Shown here piece by piece: positions 25,968 to 34,924 of a DNA stretch of 64,000 nt. Numbering within the stretch: the stretch's first letter is position 1; every line of letters starts with the position of its first letter. Under the pieces are notes generated by a model. That model searched no databases, was not told where the DNA came from, and saw only the letters and a list, made by a program, of their open reading frames with translations. Source of the stretch: CAVYGN01 sp964413265 (GTDB lineage Bacteria; Spirochaetota; Brevinematia; Brevinematales; JAOACQ01); contig CAYPRX010000119.1 in the NCBI GenBank assembly GCA_964413265.1, forward strand, positions 17,515 through 81,514, in the 5' to 3' direction. The translations under genes and the position numbers were made by a program.

Positions 25968-25996
25968 AATATAATTAATATATTATATAAAGTAAA
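25968..25996 (-). promoter_or_regulatory. Possible clpP operon promoter
   Basis: Minus strand TTTACT (25996-25991), 17 nt, TATATT (25973-25968). A second -10-like TATAAT lies at 25941-25936 without a good -35. The 102-nt gap after the upstream gene is very A+T-rich, so chance matches are possible. No CIRCE or other heat-shock operator was seen. Confidence 0.4.
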
Positions 25997-26016
25997 ATAA
26001 CGGTAATGTTGGTTGC

Positions 26017-26769
26017 TCAGGCAACAGTATTAACAAGATCTTCCAGACCTTCAATCCTTATAATAATCTCGTCGCCTCTCTTCATTTCCCCTATGCCTTC
26101 TGGTGTACCTGTTGCTATGACATCACCGGGGCAAAGAGTCATCACAGTGCTGATGAAGCTCAAAAGCTCAAATATATCGAAGATCATCTCGGCAGTTCTG
26201 GCATCCTGCCTGATTTCACCATTAAGTATAGCCTGTATCCTGAGATCCTGAGGATCAGAGATTTCAGTATCAATAAAAGGTCCAAAAGGTGCGAATGTAT
26301 CGAAACTCTTCGCCCTTGTCCACTGTCCGTCAGTTGCCTGAAGGTCCCTTGCGGTAACGTCGTTAAAGGCAGTATAACCCAGTATATAATTAAAAACATC
26401 TTGCCGTGAGACATTTTTAGCCCTTTTTTTTATTACAACGGCGAGTTCGGCCTCATAATCAACACGCGCGGACGAAGCGGGATAAATGATTTTACCATTA
26501 TTGGGAAGGACACTTGAGGCTGGTTTTAAAAATATGATGGGGGTTTCAGGAATTTTGAAATCCATTTCCTCTGAGTGGCGTCTGTAATTAAAACCTACTG
26601 CTACTATTTTAGAAGGATTAGAAGGTGCCTGTATCTCAAGTCCTGAAAGTTTTTCCTCGCCGTCCCCTGCCCTCTTAAAATCATCGTTGAGTTTTATTAC
26701 GTATTCCCCCTCAACTTCTCCGTAAAAACCGCCGCTATCACCCTTTCGATTGAAAAAACCGATTTTCAA
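26017..26769 (-). CDS. Fumarylacetoacetate hydrolase family protein
   Basis: 250 aa. The C-terminal FAH fold is visible: GFNYRRHSEEM, PIIFLKPASSVLP, VDYEAELAVVI with the metal-binding Glu pair, FNDVTARDLQ with the Asp ligand, and GDVIATGTPEGIG. Members cleave C-C bonds or decarboxylate small oxo-acids (acylpyruvase, oxaloacetate decarboxylase); the substrate is not readable. Oxaloacetate or acylpyruvate clean-up is the commonest role for proteins of this size. It lies between the PilZ gene and clpP on the same strand. Confidence 0.9.
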   Translation of the reverse strand: MKIGFFNRKGDSGGFYGEVEGEYVIKLNDDFKRAGDGEEKLSGLEIQAPSNPSKIVAVGFNYRRHSEEMDFKIPETPIIFLKPASSVLPNNGKIIYPASSARVDYEAELAVVIKKRAKNVSRQDVFNYILGYTAFNDVTARDLQATDGQWTRAKSFDTFAPFGPFIDTEISDPQDLRIQAILNGEIRQDARTAEMIFDIFELLSFISTVMTLCPGDVIATGTPEGIGEMKRGDEIIIRIEGLEDLVNTVA

Positions 26770-26797
26770 GATTTTCTCCTGAATTTAGAGATAAATG

Positions 26798-27136
26798 TTA
26801 ATCAAATGGTTCTCTTGTGCTTCGACCGGACTGGAGTATCAAAGTCGTTACAAATTGCTCGAGTTTTTCAATATTTTCATTTGATATTTCTTCATATCTT
26901 ATTCCAATTATGCTTCCGTTAACACTTCTCACTATGCCCCAGAAATCTATTTCGTCGTTCGTTGCGTCAGGAAGGCGGAAAATAATCCTAACAAGATCGC
27001 CTACCACAAAGATCTGCCTGACCTCGATTGCTATGCCACCAGTTGAAATATCAACAATATTTCCTTCACCCCCGCAGTTCTTAAGGTAATAGCTGGCTTT
27101 AATATTTACTGAGATCCTTGTCGGCCTTAAATGCAT
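26798..27136 (-). CDS. PilZ-domain protein
   Basis: 112 aa from the ATG at 27136; an in-frame TTG at 27151 lies upstream of GGAGG, which serves the ATG. PilZ proteins bind cyclic di-GMP through an Arg-rich motif and D/NxSxxG. Here the N-terminus has LRPTRISVN and DISTGGIAI, so the second motif is good and the first is RxxR rather than RxxxR; binding is probable, not certain. The rest (IFRLPDATNDEIDFWGIVRSV) is beta-barrel like. Single-domain PilZ proteins usually act on motility or polysaccharide export. Confidence 0.82.
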   Translation of the reverse strand: MHLRPTRISVNIKASYYLKNCGGEGNIVDISTGGIAIEVRQIFVVGDLVRIIFRLPDATNDEIDFWGIVRSVNGSIIGIRYEEISNENIEKLEQFVTTLILQSGRSTREPFD

Positions 27137-27163
27137 GAAAACCTCCTGCAATATATCATTGTC

Positions 27164-27415
27164 TTATTTAAAAAGGCCGATATCAGGCTCAGTATCTTGG
27201 CCGTTATCCAAGCGGGAAACATTTCTTACTTCGTAAACTTTTTTTTCAATGTCAGATAGCTTTAATTCAAGTTTTCCGGAAAGTTTCATACCCTCTTCGT
27301 ATAGAAGAAGCGCTTCCTCGATCTGGACACCACTTTCGAGTTTCCCGACGATCTCCTCCAGGCGCTTCATATCGTCTTCAAAACTCCGGCTGCTTTTTTC
27401 AATTCTTTTTGGCAT
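27164..27415 (-). CDS. xseB: Exodeoxyribonuclease VII small subunit
   Basis: 83 aa from the ATG at 27415, typical for XseB; an upstream in-frame Met at 27496 would add a hydrophobic stretch that does not fit the family and would collide with the divergent gene's promoter region. The sequence SFEDDMKRLEEIVGKLESG and LSLEEALLLYEEGMKL-type helices (here VQIEEALLLYEEGM) are the family hallmark. The large subunit xseA is not in the window. Confidence 0.9.
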   Translation of the reverse strand: MPKRIEKSSRSFEDDMKRLEEIVGKLESGVQIEEALLLYEEGMKLSGKLELKLSDIEKKVYEVRNVSRLDNGQDTEPDIGLFK

Positions 27416-27446
27416 TATTTCCCGCCGACAGTCAAACTTTAAAACC

Positions 27447-27475
27447 ATTATAAGATATAAAAAATAAAAAATAAA
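27447..27475 (-). promoter_or_regulatory. xseB-pilZ promoter
   Basis: Minus strand TATAAT at 27452-27447 with a weak TTTATT 17 nt upstream (27475-27470). It sits 31 nt before the xseB start. Confidence 0.4.
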
Positions 27476-27518
27476 GAAAAGGAAGTAATTAATCATGATC
27501 CCTTATACTGTCTGCCGG

Positions 27519-27547
27519 TTGACATGGAATCCGGGCTATGATAAAGT
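27519..27547 (+). promoter_or_regulatory. Possible yjbQ-like gene promoter
   Basis: TTGACA at 27519-27524, 17 nt, TAAAGT at 27542-27547. The predicted start would be very close to the AGGAGG at 27552-27557, leaving an unusually short leader, so the real start may lie elsewhere. Confidence 0.35.
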
Positions 27548-27566
27548 TTTCAGGAGGAGAAATAAG

Positions 27567-27968
27567 ATGAAAAATATTTTTGAGTTGTCGATATCCACAG
27601 GAAGGAGAAATGAATTAATCAATATTACTTCATCTGTTCAAAAATGCATTTCGGAATCCGGCATAGAAGACGGTCTTTGCCTTGTTTTTATTCCTCATAC
27701 TACAGCCGGGGTGACTATCAATGAAAACGCCGATCCCGATGTAGCTTATGATATAGTCAATCATCTTACAAGGATTGTTCCCCCCGGAGGCTATGCCCAC
27801 TCTGAAGGGAATTCTGATTCACACATCAAATCAAGCCTGACAGGTCCTTCTCTTACTCTTATAATTTCCGGCGGAAGGGCTGTTCTTGGAACATGGCAGG
27901 GGATTTATTTCGCAGAATTCGATGGTCCAAGGCACAGGAAATATTTTGTTAAATGCCTTGAGGGATGA
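27567..27968 (+). CDS. YjbQ/UPF0047 family protein
   Basis: 133 aa from the ATG after AGGAGG; a longer frame begins at 27495. Conserved features: FIPHTTAGVTINENADPDV, YAHSEGNSDSHIKSSLTG and LGTWQGIYFAEFDGPRHR, including the His residues of this family. YjbQ proteins have weak thiamin-phosphate synthase activity in vitro, but the physiological role is uncertain. Its stop abuts the stop of the opposing PA14-like gene with no base between. Confidence 0.92.
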   Translation: MKNIFELSISTGRRNELINITSSVQKCISESGIEDGLCLVFIPHTTAGVTINENADPDVAYDIVNHLTRIVPPGGYAHSEGNSDSHIKSSLTGPSLTLIISGGRAVLGTWQGIYFAEFDGPRHRKYFVKCLEG

Positions 27969-28532
27969 CTAACGGCTGAAGCTCATAAACGAAGAGTCCT
28001 CCCCGAAGAAATAATAAATTGTGCTTTCATTAAAACGGTATTGTGCGCTTAAACCCTGCGGTCCGAAGCCCTGGAAATAGGAAAGATCCATTATATATTT
28101 ACCTCTGGCGAGAAAGATTGTGTACAGGTTGGAGTTATAAGACCTGTCCGAAATAAATTCCCCGATAAGACGACCGTTCAGCTTTAGGCGGAAACCGTCG
28201 TCTGACGCTATCATAAAAGTGTAAAGTCCTTCTTTATTTACATGTATAACAGAATTAAAAAAAAGAAAAAAATTCTGGTCGTAAGCAAAGTCTCCAAGAT
28301 CGTTATGATAAAGAATATAACCCGGCCTGAAGTTTATTGTATTAATATAATATTTTGCTGTAAAATCGGTAAGAACAGGAGTATCCAGCGTCCTGATAAT
28401 CCCTTTCTGTTTGATAATTGTCATACTTATATTCCTGTGTAAAACAATTGGAGATACCAGGCGGTAAATAAAAAAAATTCCGAAAAGAAGAGTAAAAGCA
28501 AGAAATATCAGTTTACTGCCTGAATGTTTCAT
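27969..28532 (-). CDS. Membrane-anchored PA14-like protein
   Basis: 187 aa. An N-terminal membrane segment (about residues 8-30, LIFLAFTLLFGIFFIYRLV) is followed by a PA14-type beta-barrel: ITAKYY-like TAKYYINTINFRPG, VNKEGLYTFMIASDDGFRLKLNGRLIG and YIMDLSYFQGFGPQGLSAQYRF. PA14 domains often bind carbohydrate. It begins 19 nt after the membrane mannosyltransferase and probably shares its transcript, so it may recognise or display the glycan or the target of that enzyme (inference). Confidence 0.75.
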   Translation of the reverse strand: MKHSGSKLIFLAFTLLFGIFFIYRLVSPIVLHRNISMTIIKQKGIIRTLDTPVLTDFTAKYYINTINFRPGYILYHNDLGDFAYDQNFFLFFNSVIHVNKEGLYTFMIASDDGFRLKLNGRLIGEFISDRSYNSNLYTIFLARGKYIMDLSYFQGFGPQGLSAQYRFNESTIYYFFGEDSSFMSFSR

Positions 28533-28551
28533 ATATACTCCTAACTTTAAT

Positions 28552-30081
28552 TTATAAGTTTACAGGAACCAGTCCCCAGACCTTAAACCATGACCTTTTA
28601 ATAAAACTAATGCTGTCCATCGGTATAAAGTAACTCAATGGGGAAAAGAAAAGAAAAACACAGAATATCTCAATGAAAAAAATTATCGATATGTTACGGA
28701 GAATTCTGTCATTTGTCTTCATTTCCTTCCTGAAAAAATGCTGGAAAATCATAAATGCGAGGATAAGGGAGAATAGCAGAGGGATAAAATAATGGTATAA
28801 ATACATCACTCTTTTTATGGTCAGCATTAATCCCATATATGCAAAATAGAGTACGGTGAAATAAAAGATCATTCGAAAATCCATCCTGTCTTCTGCCGGG
28901 GTCTTGAATAAGAACACCCCTGAGACGAAGATTGTGGCCATGAAAATCCCGAATAATCCTGAAAACCAGATGAGGGGATTACCCTGGAGATAAAGATACG
29001 CGACACTTCCCCCTGATTTGCTCCAGCGGTAATTAATGCTTTTGTAACCGAAAGGCCAGGCATAAGGAGGGCTTCCGTTTTCATTGATCTTGGCAGGGTC
29101 CCATTGCGGGACTCCCTTTTCGTAATTCTCTATATAGGCGAAAGAATCCCTCAGCATCATGAAGAAATGAACGGGGTTTGCAGTTGTTTTTGATTTAAGG
29201 ATAGATTGGTATTGGGCTGACGCGAAATAAAGCCTGTTGCCTTCCACGTGTGATGCAACAGAAAAATGGATGTAATATGATATGAAAAAAACAAGCAGAA
29301 CTCCAGAAGCCGATAAAACGGCTTTAGTGAAAAAATCTATTCTACTTTTCCAGGTAAACCTGAGTTTCATTATGATCGGCCTGAAATCTTCAAATGCAAG
29401 AAAAATAAATAATAAAAGCAAAATTGCACCGTTGAATTTTACTGAAATAGCGGAGCCGATCAGAGATCCAAGAATAAAATATTCCATCGGGCTTCTAATA
29501 CCTCTTTTTTGCACAATTATCAAAAAGTATAAAATGGACAAAAGTATGAAAAAAATCTGTATGCCGTCTATCATTGCTCCCCTGAAATGGACAAGAAGGG
29601 CGTTATCGAAGAGGTAAAGGGAAGTGAATGCAAATGCATAATGTATGGAAACTGACAGCCTGCTAAGAATAAGGAAAAAAAGCACGGATGATAAAGCCCC
29701 GAAAAGCACAGGGAAAAAACGCATACCGGCAAATGAATAATTATCAGGGAAGGTATGGATAAAATCGGTTGTAAGAAAAGATGAAGTGTCGATATTTTCA
29801 TTCGGATTTATTAATACCTCGCCCAGCGACATGATCAATTTTCCAAGGGGGGGATGGTCCGACATGAAGAAAACTCCGTTAATGTACTTCTGCGCCGCAG
29901 GTATATAGCCGTTCTCGTCCCAGAAGGGACCATCCGGGTAACTATACCCGCCTTCATACTCTATTTTTCCGGTTGACGGTTCTTTAATGATAATCACAGG
30001 CATGAGAAAATAACATACCAGAGAGCAGGCCAGAATTAAGCAGGAATATAAAGGGATATAATATTTTTTTTTATTTTTCAT
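28552..30081 (-). CDS. PMT-type (GT39) membrane glycosyltransferase
   Basis: 509 aa with about ten hydrophobic helices. The extracytoplasmic loop after helix 1 carries PDGPFWDENGYIPAAQKYINGVFFMSDHPPLGK: the acidic residues and HPPLGK are the hallmark of protein O-mannosyltransferases, which take mannose from a polyprenyl phosphate. A later loop with NYRWSKSG and PEWDPAKI-like text is similar to the family's loop. Donor synthesis is consistent with the DPM1-like gene at 17696. Targets are unknown; it could also be an ArnT-like lipid modifier. Confidence 0.85.
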   Translation of the reverse strand: MKNKKKYYIPLYSCLILACSLVCYFLMPVIIIKEPSTGKIEYEGGYSYPDGPFWDENGYIPAAQKYINGVFFMSDHPPLGKLIMSLGEVLINPNENIDTSSFLTTDFIHTFPDNYSFAGMRFFPVLFGALSSVLFFLILSRLSVSIHYAFAFTSLYLFDNALLVHFRGAMIDGIQIFFILLSILYFLIIVQKRGIRSPMEYFILGSLIGSAISVKFNGAILLLLFIFLAFEDFRPIIMKLRFTWKSRIDFFTKAVLSASGVLLVFFISYYIHFSVASHVEGNRLYFASAQYQSILKSKTTANPVHFFMMLRDSFAYIENYEKGVPQWDPAKINENGSPPYAWPFGYKSINYRWSKSGGSVAYLYLQGNPLIWFSGLFGIFMATIFVSGVFLFKTPAEDRMDFRMIFYFTVLYFAYMGLMLTIKRVMYLYHYFIPLLFSLILAFMIFQHFFRKEMKTNDRILRNISIIFFIEIFCVFLFFSPLSYFIPMDSISFIKRSWFKVWGLVPVNL

Positions 30082-30286
30082 TTCACTTCTTTCTTCAGCC
30101 GATGCGGGGAAATTTTAATTTTCACCTGCAGAAAAGTCAAAAATATACTTTACAAAGAACAATTTTTGCCTATTTTTATCAATAGTGGTACTTTGTACAA
30201 TTCTTCCTCTAGTTAAGAAATACTTGACAAATTCCGAAAATAAATCAAAATATGAGTAGCTTTAGAGTTACTTTTAGGAGTCGCCT

Positions 30287-31003
30287 ATGAAAAATTCACC
30301 GATTTTATTACTTGTGCTTTCATTTTTATTTTCCAGCGGGTTGTTCTACGGTGCTCATAATATTACAGAAGATGCGGTAAGTACGGTAGGCCCTGACGGA
30401 ATACCCCAGCTTATAGATGTTATACGGTCAACAGACCCTGCCGATGATGAAATCAGGATGAAGGCAATGCAGAGACTCGGCGAGCTGAAAGCCAAGGAAG
30501 CTACCGATATGCTTATCGAAATGCTCCAGACAAAAAGGCTTGTGCTCGGCGGGGAGGAAATATATAATTGGAGAGTGAAAGTTGAGGCGGCAAAAGCACT
30601 TTCAGCGATAGGCGACGAAAAGGCAAGCACGTATCTTGTTGAAATGCTTAGATATGAAAATGACGATATTGTCAAAAGAGGGATTGCACAGGCACTGGGA
30701 GACATGGGAGAAGCTGCGAGGAAAAAGCCAGTCCTTGATGTTATGCACAGCCAGCTTGAGATCGCCAGGGATAATGGCCTTGTGGCGGACCTATGTTATG
30801 CTCTCGGGAAAATAGGTGATAAATCGTCTTTTGTTTATCTGCTTCGAGTGACGCAGGGACCATGGCTTAATTATGTTAAGGAAACGGGTCAGAAAGCTAT
30901 TACAATGATTAAGTGGGATAAAGCTTCTGTATTTGAGGAAGAAAATGCTGCCAGTGAAAGTTCTTCAACCTCAACAAAAAATGTCACGAATACCCGTAAG
31001 TAA
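30287..31003 (+). CDS. Exported HEAT-repeat protein
   Basis: 238 aa. N-terminal signal peptide (residues 1-20, LLLVLSFLFSSGLFYG), then four or five HEAT/Arm-like helix pairs: IPQLIDVIRSTDP, RMKAMQRLGELKAKEATDMLIEML, KVEAAKALSAIGDEKASTYLVEML, IVKRGIAQALGDMG and LCYALGKIGDKSSFVYLL. A Ser/Thr-rich tail ends the protein. Likely a periplasmic or outer-membrane scaffold; no partner is evident. An intrinsic terminator follows 35 nt after the stop. Confidence 0.85.
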   Translation: MKNSPILLLVLSFLFSSGLFYGAHNITEDAVSTVGPDGIPQLIDVIRSTDPADDEIRMKAMQRLGELKAKEATDMLIEMLQTKRLVLGGEEIYNWRVKVEAAKALSAIGDEKASTYLVEMLRYENDDIVKRGIAQALGDMGEAARKKPVLDVMHSQLEIARDNGLVADLCYALGKIGDKSSFVYLLRVTQGPWLNYVKETGQKAITMIKWDKASVFEEENAASESSSTSTKNVTNTRK

Positions 31004-31038
31004 TAGTTCTTTTAATCCAGGCTCATATTAAAGAAGCT

Positions 31039-31081
31039 GCCTGTTCCTGCCCCAAAAAGGGGGAAGGAACGGGCTTTTTTT
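31039..31081 (+). terminator. Rho-independent terminator
   Basis: Left arm GCCTGTTCCTGCCCC (31039-31053) pairs imperfectly with GGGGGAAGGAACGGGC (31059-31074) around AAAAA, followed by TTTTTTT. It ends the HEAT-repeat gene transcript. It is one of only three clear terminators in the window. Confidence 0.85.
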
Positions 31082-31098
31082 ATAGAGGGAGGGGAGTA

Positions 31099-31803
31099 AT
31101 GAAAAAAAATTCAAAGCTTGTGAACAAGCTCGATAATATTCTGGACACATTTATCCTCAAGGGGAAATATAAACCCGCTATTGAGGATCTGCAGGCGATG
31201 GAAAAGGAGTCCGGAAGCAATGACCTGATATCCTATTATCTCGGCATCTGCTTTTTAAATGTTGATAATTATCATAAAGCAGCTGATTGTCTCAAAAACA
31301 TCTCAACTTCCAGGGAACTTTCCATCATGCAGATTATTCAGTGCAATATGCTTTTGGGAATTATTTATACTGAGCTTGGGACTTATTCCAAAGCCGAGAA
31401 ATTCTTTAAAAAATCACTCGAGATCAATCCGGAAAGCTCAATGTCGTTTTCTGCCCTCGGTTATGTCTATTATTTGACTAAAAAGTTTGATATGGCGATA
31501 TTCAATTTTAAAAAGGCTTTACAGTGCGATCCGAACAATGCGAGTGCTCATAATAACCTCGGCTATACTCTTGCCGAACTCGGCATAAACCTCAACGAAG
31601 CGGTAAATGAATGCAGGAAAGCAGTGGCTTTAAATCCCGATTCCGCAGCTTACCGGGACAGCCTTGGATGGGCCATGTACAAGACTGAGGATTACAAAGC
31701 AGCCGTGGCTGAACTTGAACAGGCACTGAAATTTCCTACTAAAAACCAGGAATTAATATATGAGCATTTGAATACAGCTATCAAGAAGAGGGACAGGCTA
31801 TAA
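31099..31803 (+). CDS. Tetratricopeptide-repeat protein
   Basis: 234 aa without a signal peptide. At least four TPR units can be read, including YLGICFLNVDNYHKAADCL, LGIIYTELGTYSKAEKFF, LGYVYYLTKKFDMAIFNF and LGYTLAELGINLNEAV, with N-terminal and C-terminal partial units. A cytoplasmic adaptor is likely; the partner is unknown. GGGAGGGGAG precedes the ATG, and argC follows after 3 nt. Confidence 0.9.
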   Translation: MKKNSKLVNKLDNILDTFILKGKYKPAIEDLQAMEKESGSNDLISYYLGICFLNVDNYHKAADCLKNISTSRELSIMQIIQCNMLLGIIYTELGTYSKAEKFFKKSLEINPESSMSFSALGYVYYLTKKFDMAIFNFKKALQCDPNNASAHNNLGYTLAELGINLNEAVNECRKAVALNPDSAAYRDSLGWAMYKTEDYKAAVAELEQALKFPTKNQELIYEHLNTAIKKRDRL

Positions 31804-31806
31804 AGG

Positions 31807-32754
31807 ATGAAAAAAATTTTTGTTGACGGGCAGCATGGAACTACAGGGATAAAGATCTTTGAAATGCTGAAAAATCATGAGGGGATAGAATTAATAGAAA
31901 TCCCGGAACAGGATAGAAAAAATTCAATAGAAAAATCTGAAAGGTATGGGAGGGCAGACCTGGTTATACTCTGTCTGCCTGACAAAGCTTCAAGAGAAGC
32001 TTTTTCCCATTTAATGCATGTTAAGGCTAAGGTTATTGATTCGAGCACAGCCTTCAGAGTGGATACTGATTGGGTTTACGGGTTACCGGAACTGGGAAAA
32101 AGCAGCCGTGAAAAAATCAAAAATGCAAAATGGGTAACAAATCCCGGATGCTATTCGACCGGGTTTTTGCTTGCCCTCGAACCACTGGTGAAAAGCGGCG
32201 TAATTCCAGAAGATTATCCTGTAACTTCATATTCCATTACAGGTTATAGCGGAGGCGGCAGGACCATGATATCGGAGTTTGAATCTTATGGAGAAAAACG
32301 CAGCATGGATGTCTGCTGCAGGCCTAAAAACCTTGATCTCAAACATAAACACCTGCCTGAAATGAAAAAATATGCACATTTAAAATATAATCCCAGTTTT
32401 ATACCTATTGTTGGTAATTTTTATAACGGGATGCTGGTTTTTTTGCCGATCCATTCATATTTACTTCCAAAGAAAATTACACCGGACGATATGAGGAAAA
32501 TTCTCAAGGAAAATTATGAAAGGGAGCCTTTCATATCTGTTATTTCAAAAGAAGAAACTGATGCGATAGGCAGCGGCTTTATATCACCTACGGCTCTGAA
32601 CGGGACAAACAGGGTTGAAATATTCGTTACGGGGCATAAAGACCAGATCATGCTGATATCAAGACTTGATAACCTTGGCAAGGGCGCCTCCGGAGCAGCA
32701 GTGCAGAATATGAACATTATGCTGGGTTTTGATGAGCTTGAAGGTCTGCTATAG
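31807..32754 (+). CDS. argC: N-acetyl-gamma-glutamyl-phosphate reductase, short type
   Basis: 315 aa, matching type 2 (short) ArgC. Third step of arginine synthesis: NADPH-dependent reduction of N-acetylglutamyl phosphate. The N-terminal FVDGQHGTTG is the type 2 variant of the nucleotide loop; the active Cys is in TNPGCYSTG, followed by SGGGRTMI. No other arg gene is nearby. The last 6 nt overlap the opposing ABC transporter gene. Confidence 0.92.
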   Translation: MKKIFVDGQHGTTGIKIFEMLKNHEGIELIEIPEQDRKNSIEKSERYGRADLVILCLPDKASREAFSHLMHVKAKVIDSSTAFRVDTDWVYGLPELGKSSREKIKNAKWVTNPGCYSTGFLLALEPLVKSGVIPEDYPVTSYSITGYSGGGRTMISEFESYGEKRSMDVCCRPKNLDLKHKHLPEMKKYAHLKYNPSFIPIVGNFYNGMLVFLPIHSYLLPKKITPDDMRKILKENYEREPFISVISKEETDAIGSGFISPTALNGTNRVEIFVTGHKDQIMLISRLDNLGKGASGAAVQNMNIMLGFDELEGLL

Positions 32755-34467
32755 GCTTGCCTGGATATTAAACAGCTTTTTATAGATACCGCCCTGACTG
32801 AGGAGTTCAGCATGAGTTCCTATCTCGATGATTTTACCATTTTCCAGGACGACTATCCTGTCGGCGTTCATAATGGTTGAAAGCTTGTGGGATACTATAA
32901 GCGTTGTTTGATTTCCAAGGATTCCTTTCATTGCCTTTTGTATAAGCTGCTCTGACTTGGCATCCAGTGAACTGGTAGCCTCGTCAAGTATCAATATTTT
33001 TGGTTTTCTCAGAACAGCCCTTGCCAGAGCGATCCTCTGCTTTTCCCCTCCTGATAGCTTGACCCCCCTCTCACCAAGGATTGTTCCGTATCCCTGAGGC
33101 AATTCGCTGATGAACTGATCCGCATTTGCGATTCTTGCCGCCTCTATTACTTCCTTTTTCCCTGCCTCAGGTTTCGAGAGCCTGATATTTTCAATGATTG
33201 ATCCTGAAAAGAGTATACTTTCCTGAGTAACCAGGCTTATCTGGGAACGGATGGAACCGGGATTATAGTGAGAAACGTCTTTCCCGTCTATTAAAAATTC
33301 TCCCCTGACAGGATGATAAAAAACTGGAACAAGGGATATAAACGTTGTTTTTCCTGCCCCGCTTGGACCAACGATGGCCACAGTTTCTCCATGCCTTACT
33401 GACAGGTTTATTTTGCTTAGCGCTGTCCTGTCATTCTCATACTGAAAATAGAGCCTTTTCCATTCCAGGTCTCCCCTGATAGTACCAAAATCGGGGAAGT
33501 CCGTATTCTCTTTTTCCCTGGAATCGATCAGCTCGAATACCCTTGCACCGGCAGGCTGGAGTTTACGCAGCACCATTAAGATGTCAGAAATCCGGCTGAA
33601 AGGTTGTGAAAGCACCATAACCGCGAAAAAGAAATTAATTATATCCTGAGGCGTGGCTATACCCCTCTGGACACTGAGAGCTCCAAGAAAAAGGATAAGG
33701 AGGACGGCAATAACCCCGAAAAATTCAGAAGACGGCGTTCCCAGAAACCTAATTCTCATCTCCCTCTTTACTGCATTTAAATGAGAGTCGTTGGATTCAG
33801 AGAATTTCAGCTTTATGGATTCCTCGACGCCGTATCCCTTAATGATATCTATACCGTAAATGGCTTCCTCGATTCCAGATGTGATGTCCGATATATTTTT
33901 CTGAACACTGAGGCTGAGCCTCTGGACAATAGCACCGAGGCTGGCAATTACAATGGCGATAACCGGGCCTATAGATAAAAAATACAATGATAATCTTGTA
34001 TTAAGCACGAACATATAAATAATTACAGATATGAAAATCATCGGCTGCAAAAATAGGTCCATAGCAATATTCATGAAAAAGTTTTCTATAATACCGACAT
34101 CATTCAAAATTCTAGACATAATTTCGCCACTTTTGTTCTTTTTATAATAAAATACGGGCAAGTCTATGAGTTTCCTGAAGACATCAAACCTTATATCATG
34201 CATGACATTTACAGCCAGAGTATTGGATAAGAGGTATATGAAATAGTGGGAAAAAGCCCAGATAAAGCCAAGCCCCAGCAGCCCTGCGATTACCGTAAGG
34301 TTCACTTTTTCGAAATTCCTGCCGATAAAAGCGTTTGAAAAAAAATTACCTATTCCCAGGATACCGGCAATCTGAGCTCCAGTTATAATTATGACAAAAA
34401 AAAGATAAAACGCAAAATGAAATTTGTATTTAAAAGCGTAGCTCGAAAGACGTGAGTAGACTTTCAT
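32749..34467 (-). CDS. MsbA-like ABC exporter (fused permease-ATPase)
   Basis: 572 aa. Six hydrophobic helices (residues about 15-300) with the coupling loop SGEIMSRILND, then the nucleotide-binding domain: Walker A GPSGAGKTTF, Q-loop LVTQESILFSG, signature LSGGEKQRIALARA, Walker B ILILDEATSSLD and switch His in VSHKLSTI. Full-length half-transporter of the MsbA/lipid-exporter type; lipid A core, glycolipid or drug export are possible. The surface-polysaccharide block 5 kb away makes a lipid-linked substrate attractive but unproven. Confidence 0.93.
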   Translation of the reverse strand: MKVYSRLSSYAFKYKFHFAFYLFFVIIITGAQIAGILGIGNFFSNAFIGRNFEKVNLTVIAGLLGLGFIWAFSHYFIYLLSNTLAVNVMHDIRFDVFRKLIDLPVFYYKKNKSGEIMSRILNDVGIIENFFMNIAMDLFLQPMIFISVIIYMFVLNTRLSLYFLSIGPVIAIVIASLGAIVQRLSLSVQKNISDITSGIEEAIYGIDIIKGYGVEESIKLKFSESNDSHLNAVKREMRIRFLGTPSSEFFGVIAVLLILFLGALSVQRGIATPQDIINFFFAVMVLSQPFSRISDILMVLRKLQPAGARVFELIDSREKENTDFPDFGTIRGDLEWKRLYFQYENDRTALSKINLSVRHGETVAIVGPSGAGKTTFISLVPVFYHPVRGEFLIDGKDVSHYNPGSIRSQISLVTQESILFSGSIIENIRLSKPEAGKKEVIEAARIANADQFISELPQGYGTILGERGVKLSGGEKQRIALARAVLRKPKILILDEATSSLDAKSEQLIQKAMKGILGNQTTLIVSHKLSTIMNADRIVVLENGKIIEIGTHAELLSQGGIYKKLFNIQASL

Positions 34468-34559
34468 TTTAAACCATCCCGGTCCGATCAGGTGGAATAA
34501 TAATAAATCAATGCGTTGTTTTTGTCAAAATGAACTTCTGTAAGTCTTCATCACTATTA

Positions 34560-34788
34560 ATTCCCCTTTTTCCTAGCGCCTTGAATCAGTAAGCTTGATT
34601 TACTAAGGCTCAAAACCGCTGCAAGTTGAACTCACACAAACCCTGAAAGATATTAACTTTTTAAATGTTATTATTTTACGATTAACTTGATTGATTAACA
34701 GGGTCTGTGCTCGGACAACAACTTGCTTTTCGCAGTTATTCGCCTTGCAAATCTACACTTACTTCATATGTTGCGGAAAAAGGGGAAT
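34560..34788. repeat. Distant 14-bp inverted repeat pair
   Basis: ATTCCCCTTTTTCC at 34560-34573 and its exact reverse complement GGAAAAAGGGGAAT at 34775-34788, 201 nt apart. This could be the ends of a small non-autonomous element. No matching target-site duplication is obvious (left flank CACTATTA, right flank AGGTGACT), so the call is weak. Confidence 0.3.
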
Positions 34789-34814
34789 AGGTGACTATAA
34801 TCGTCATAAAACCA

Positions 34815-34842
34815 TTGAATTTTTAAAAAAACAAAGTACAAT
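34815..34842 (+). promoter_or_regulatory. Possible promoter for the hydrolase unit
   Basis: TTGAAT at 34815-34820, 16 nt, TACAAT at 34837-34842. It is 217 nt before the hydrolase start and 83 nt before the small frame at 34925. Confidence 0.4.
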
Positions 34843-34924
34843 ATTAACGTTCTGAGGATATCAGGCCGAATTTTAGTTTTAACCGAATTCCTGGAAGTAA
34901 ATTAGGGTCGATGCTTCAGCAAAG

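Noticed and set aside
30224..30253. Promoter before the HEAT-repeat gene
   Set aside because: TTGACA is present at 30224-30229 but no acceptable -10 lies at 16-18 nt.
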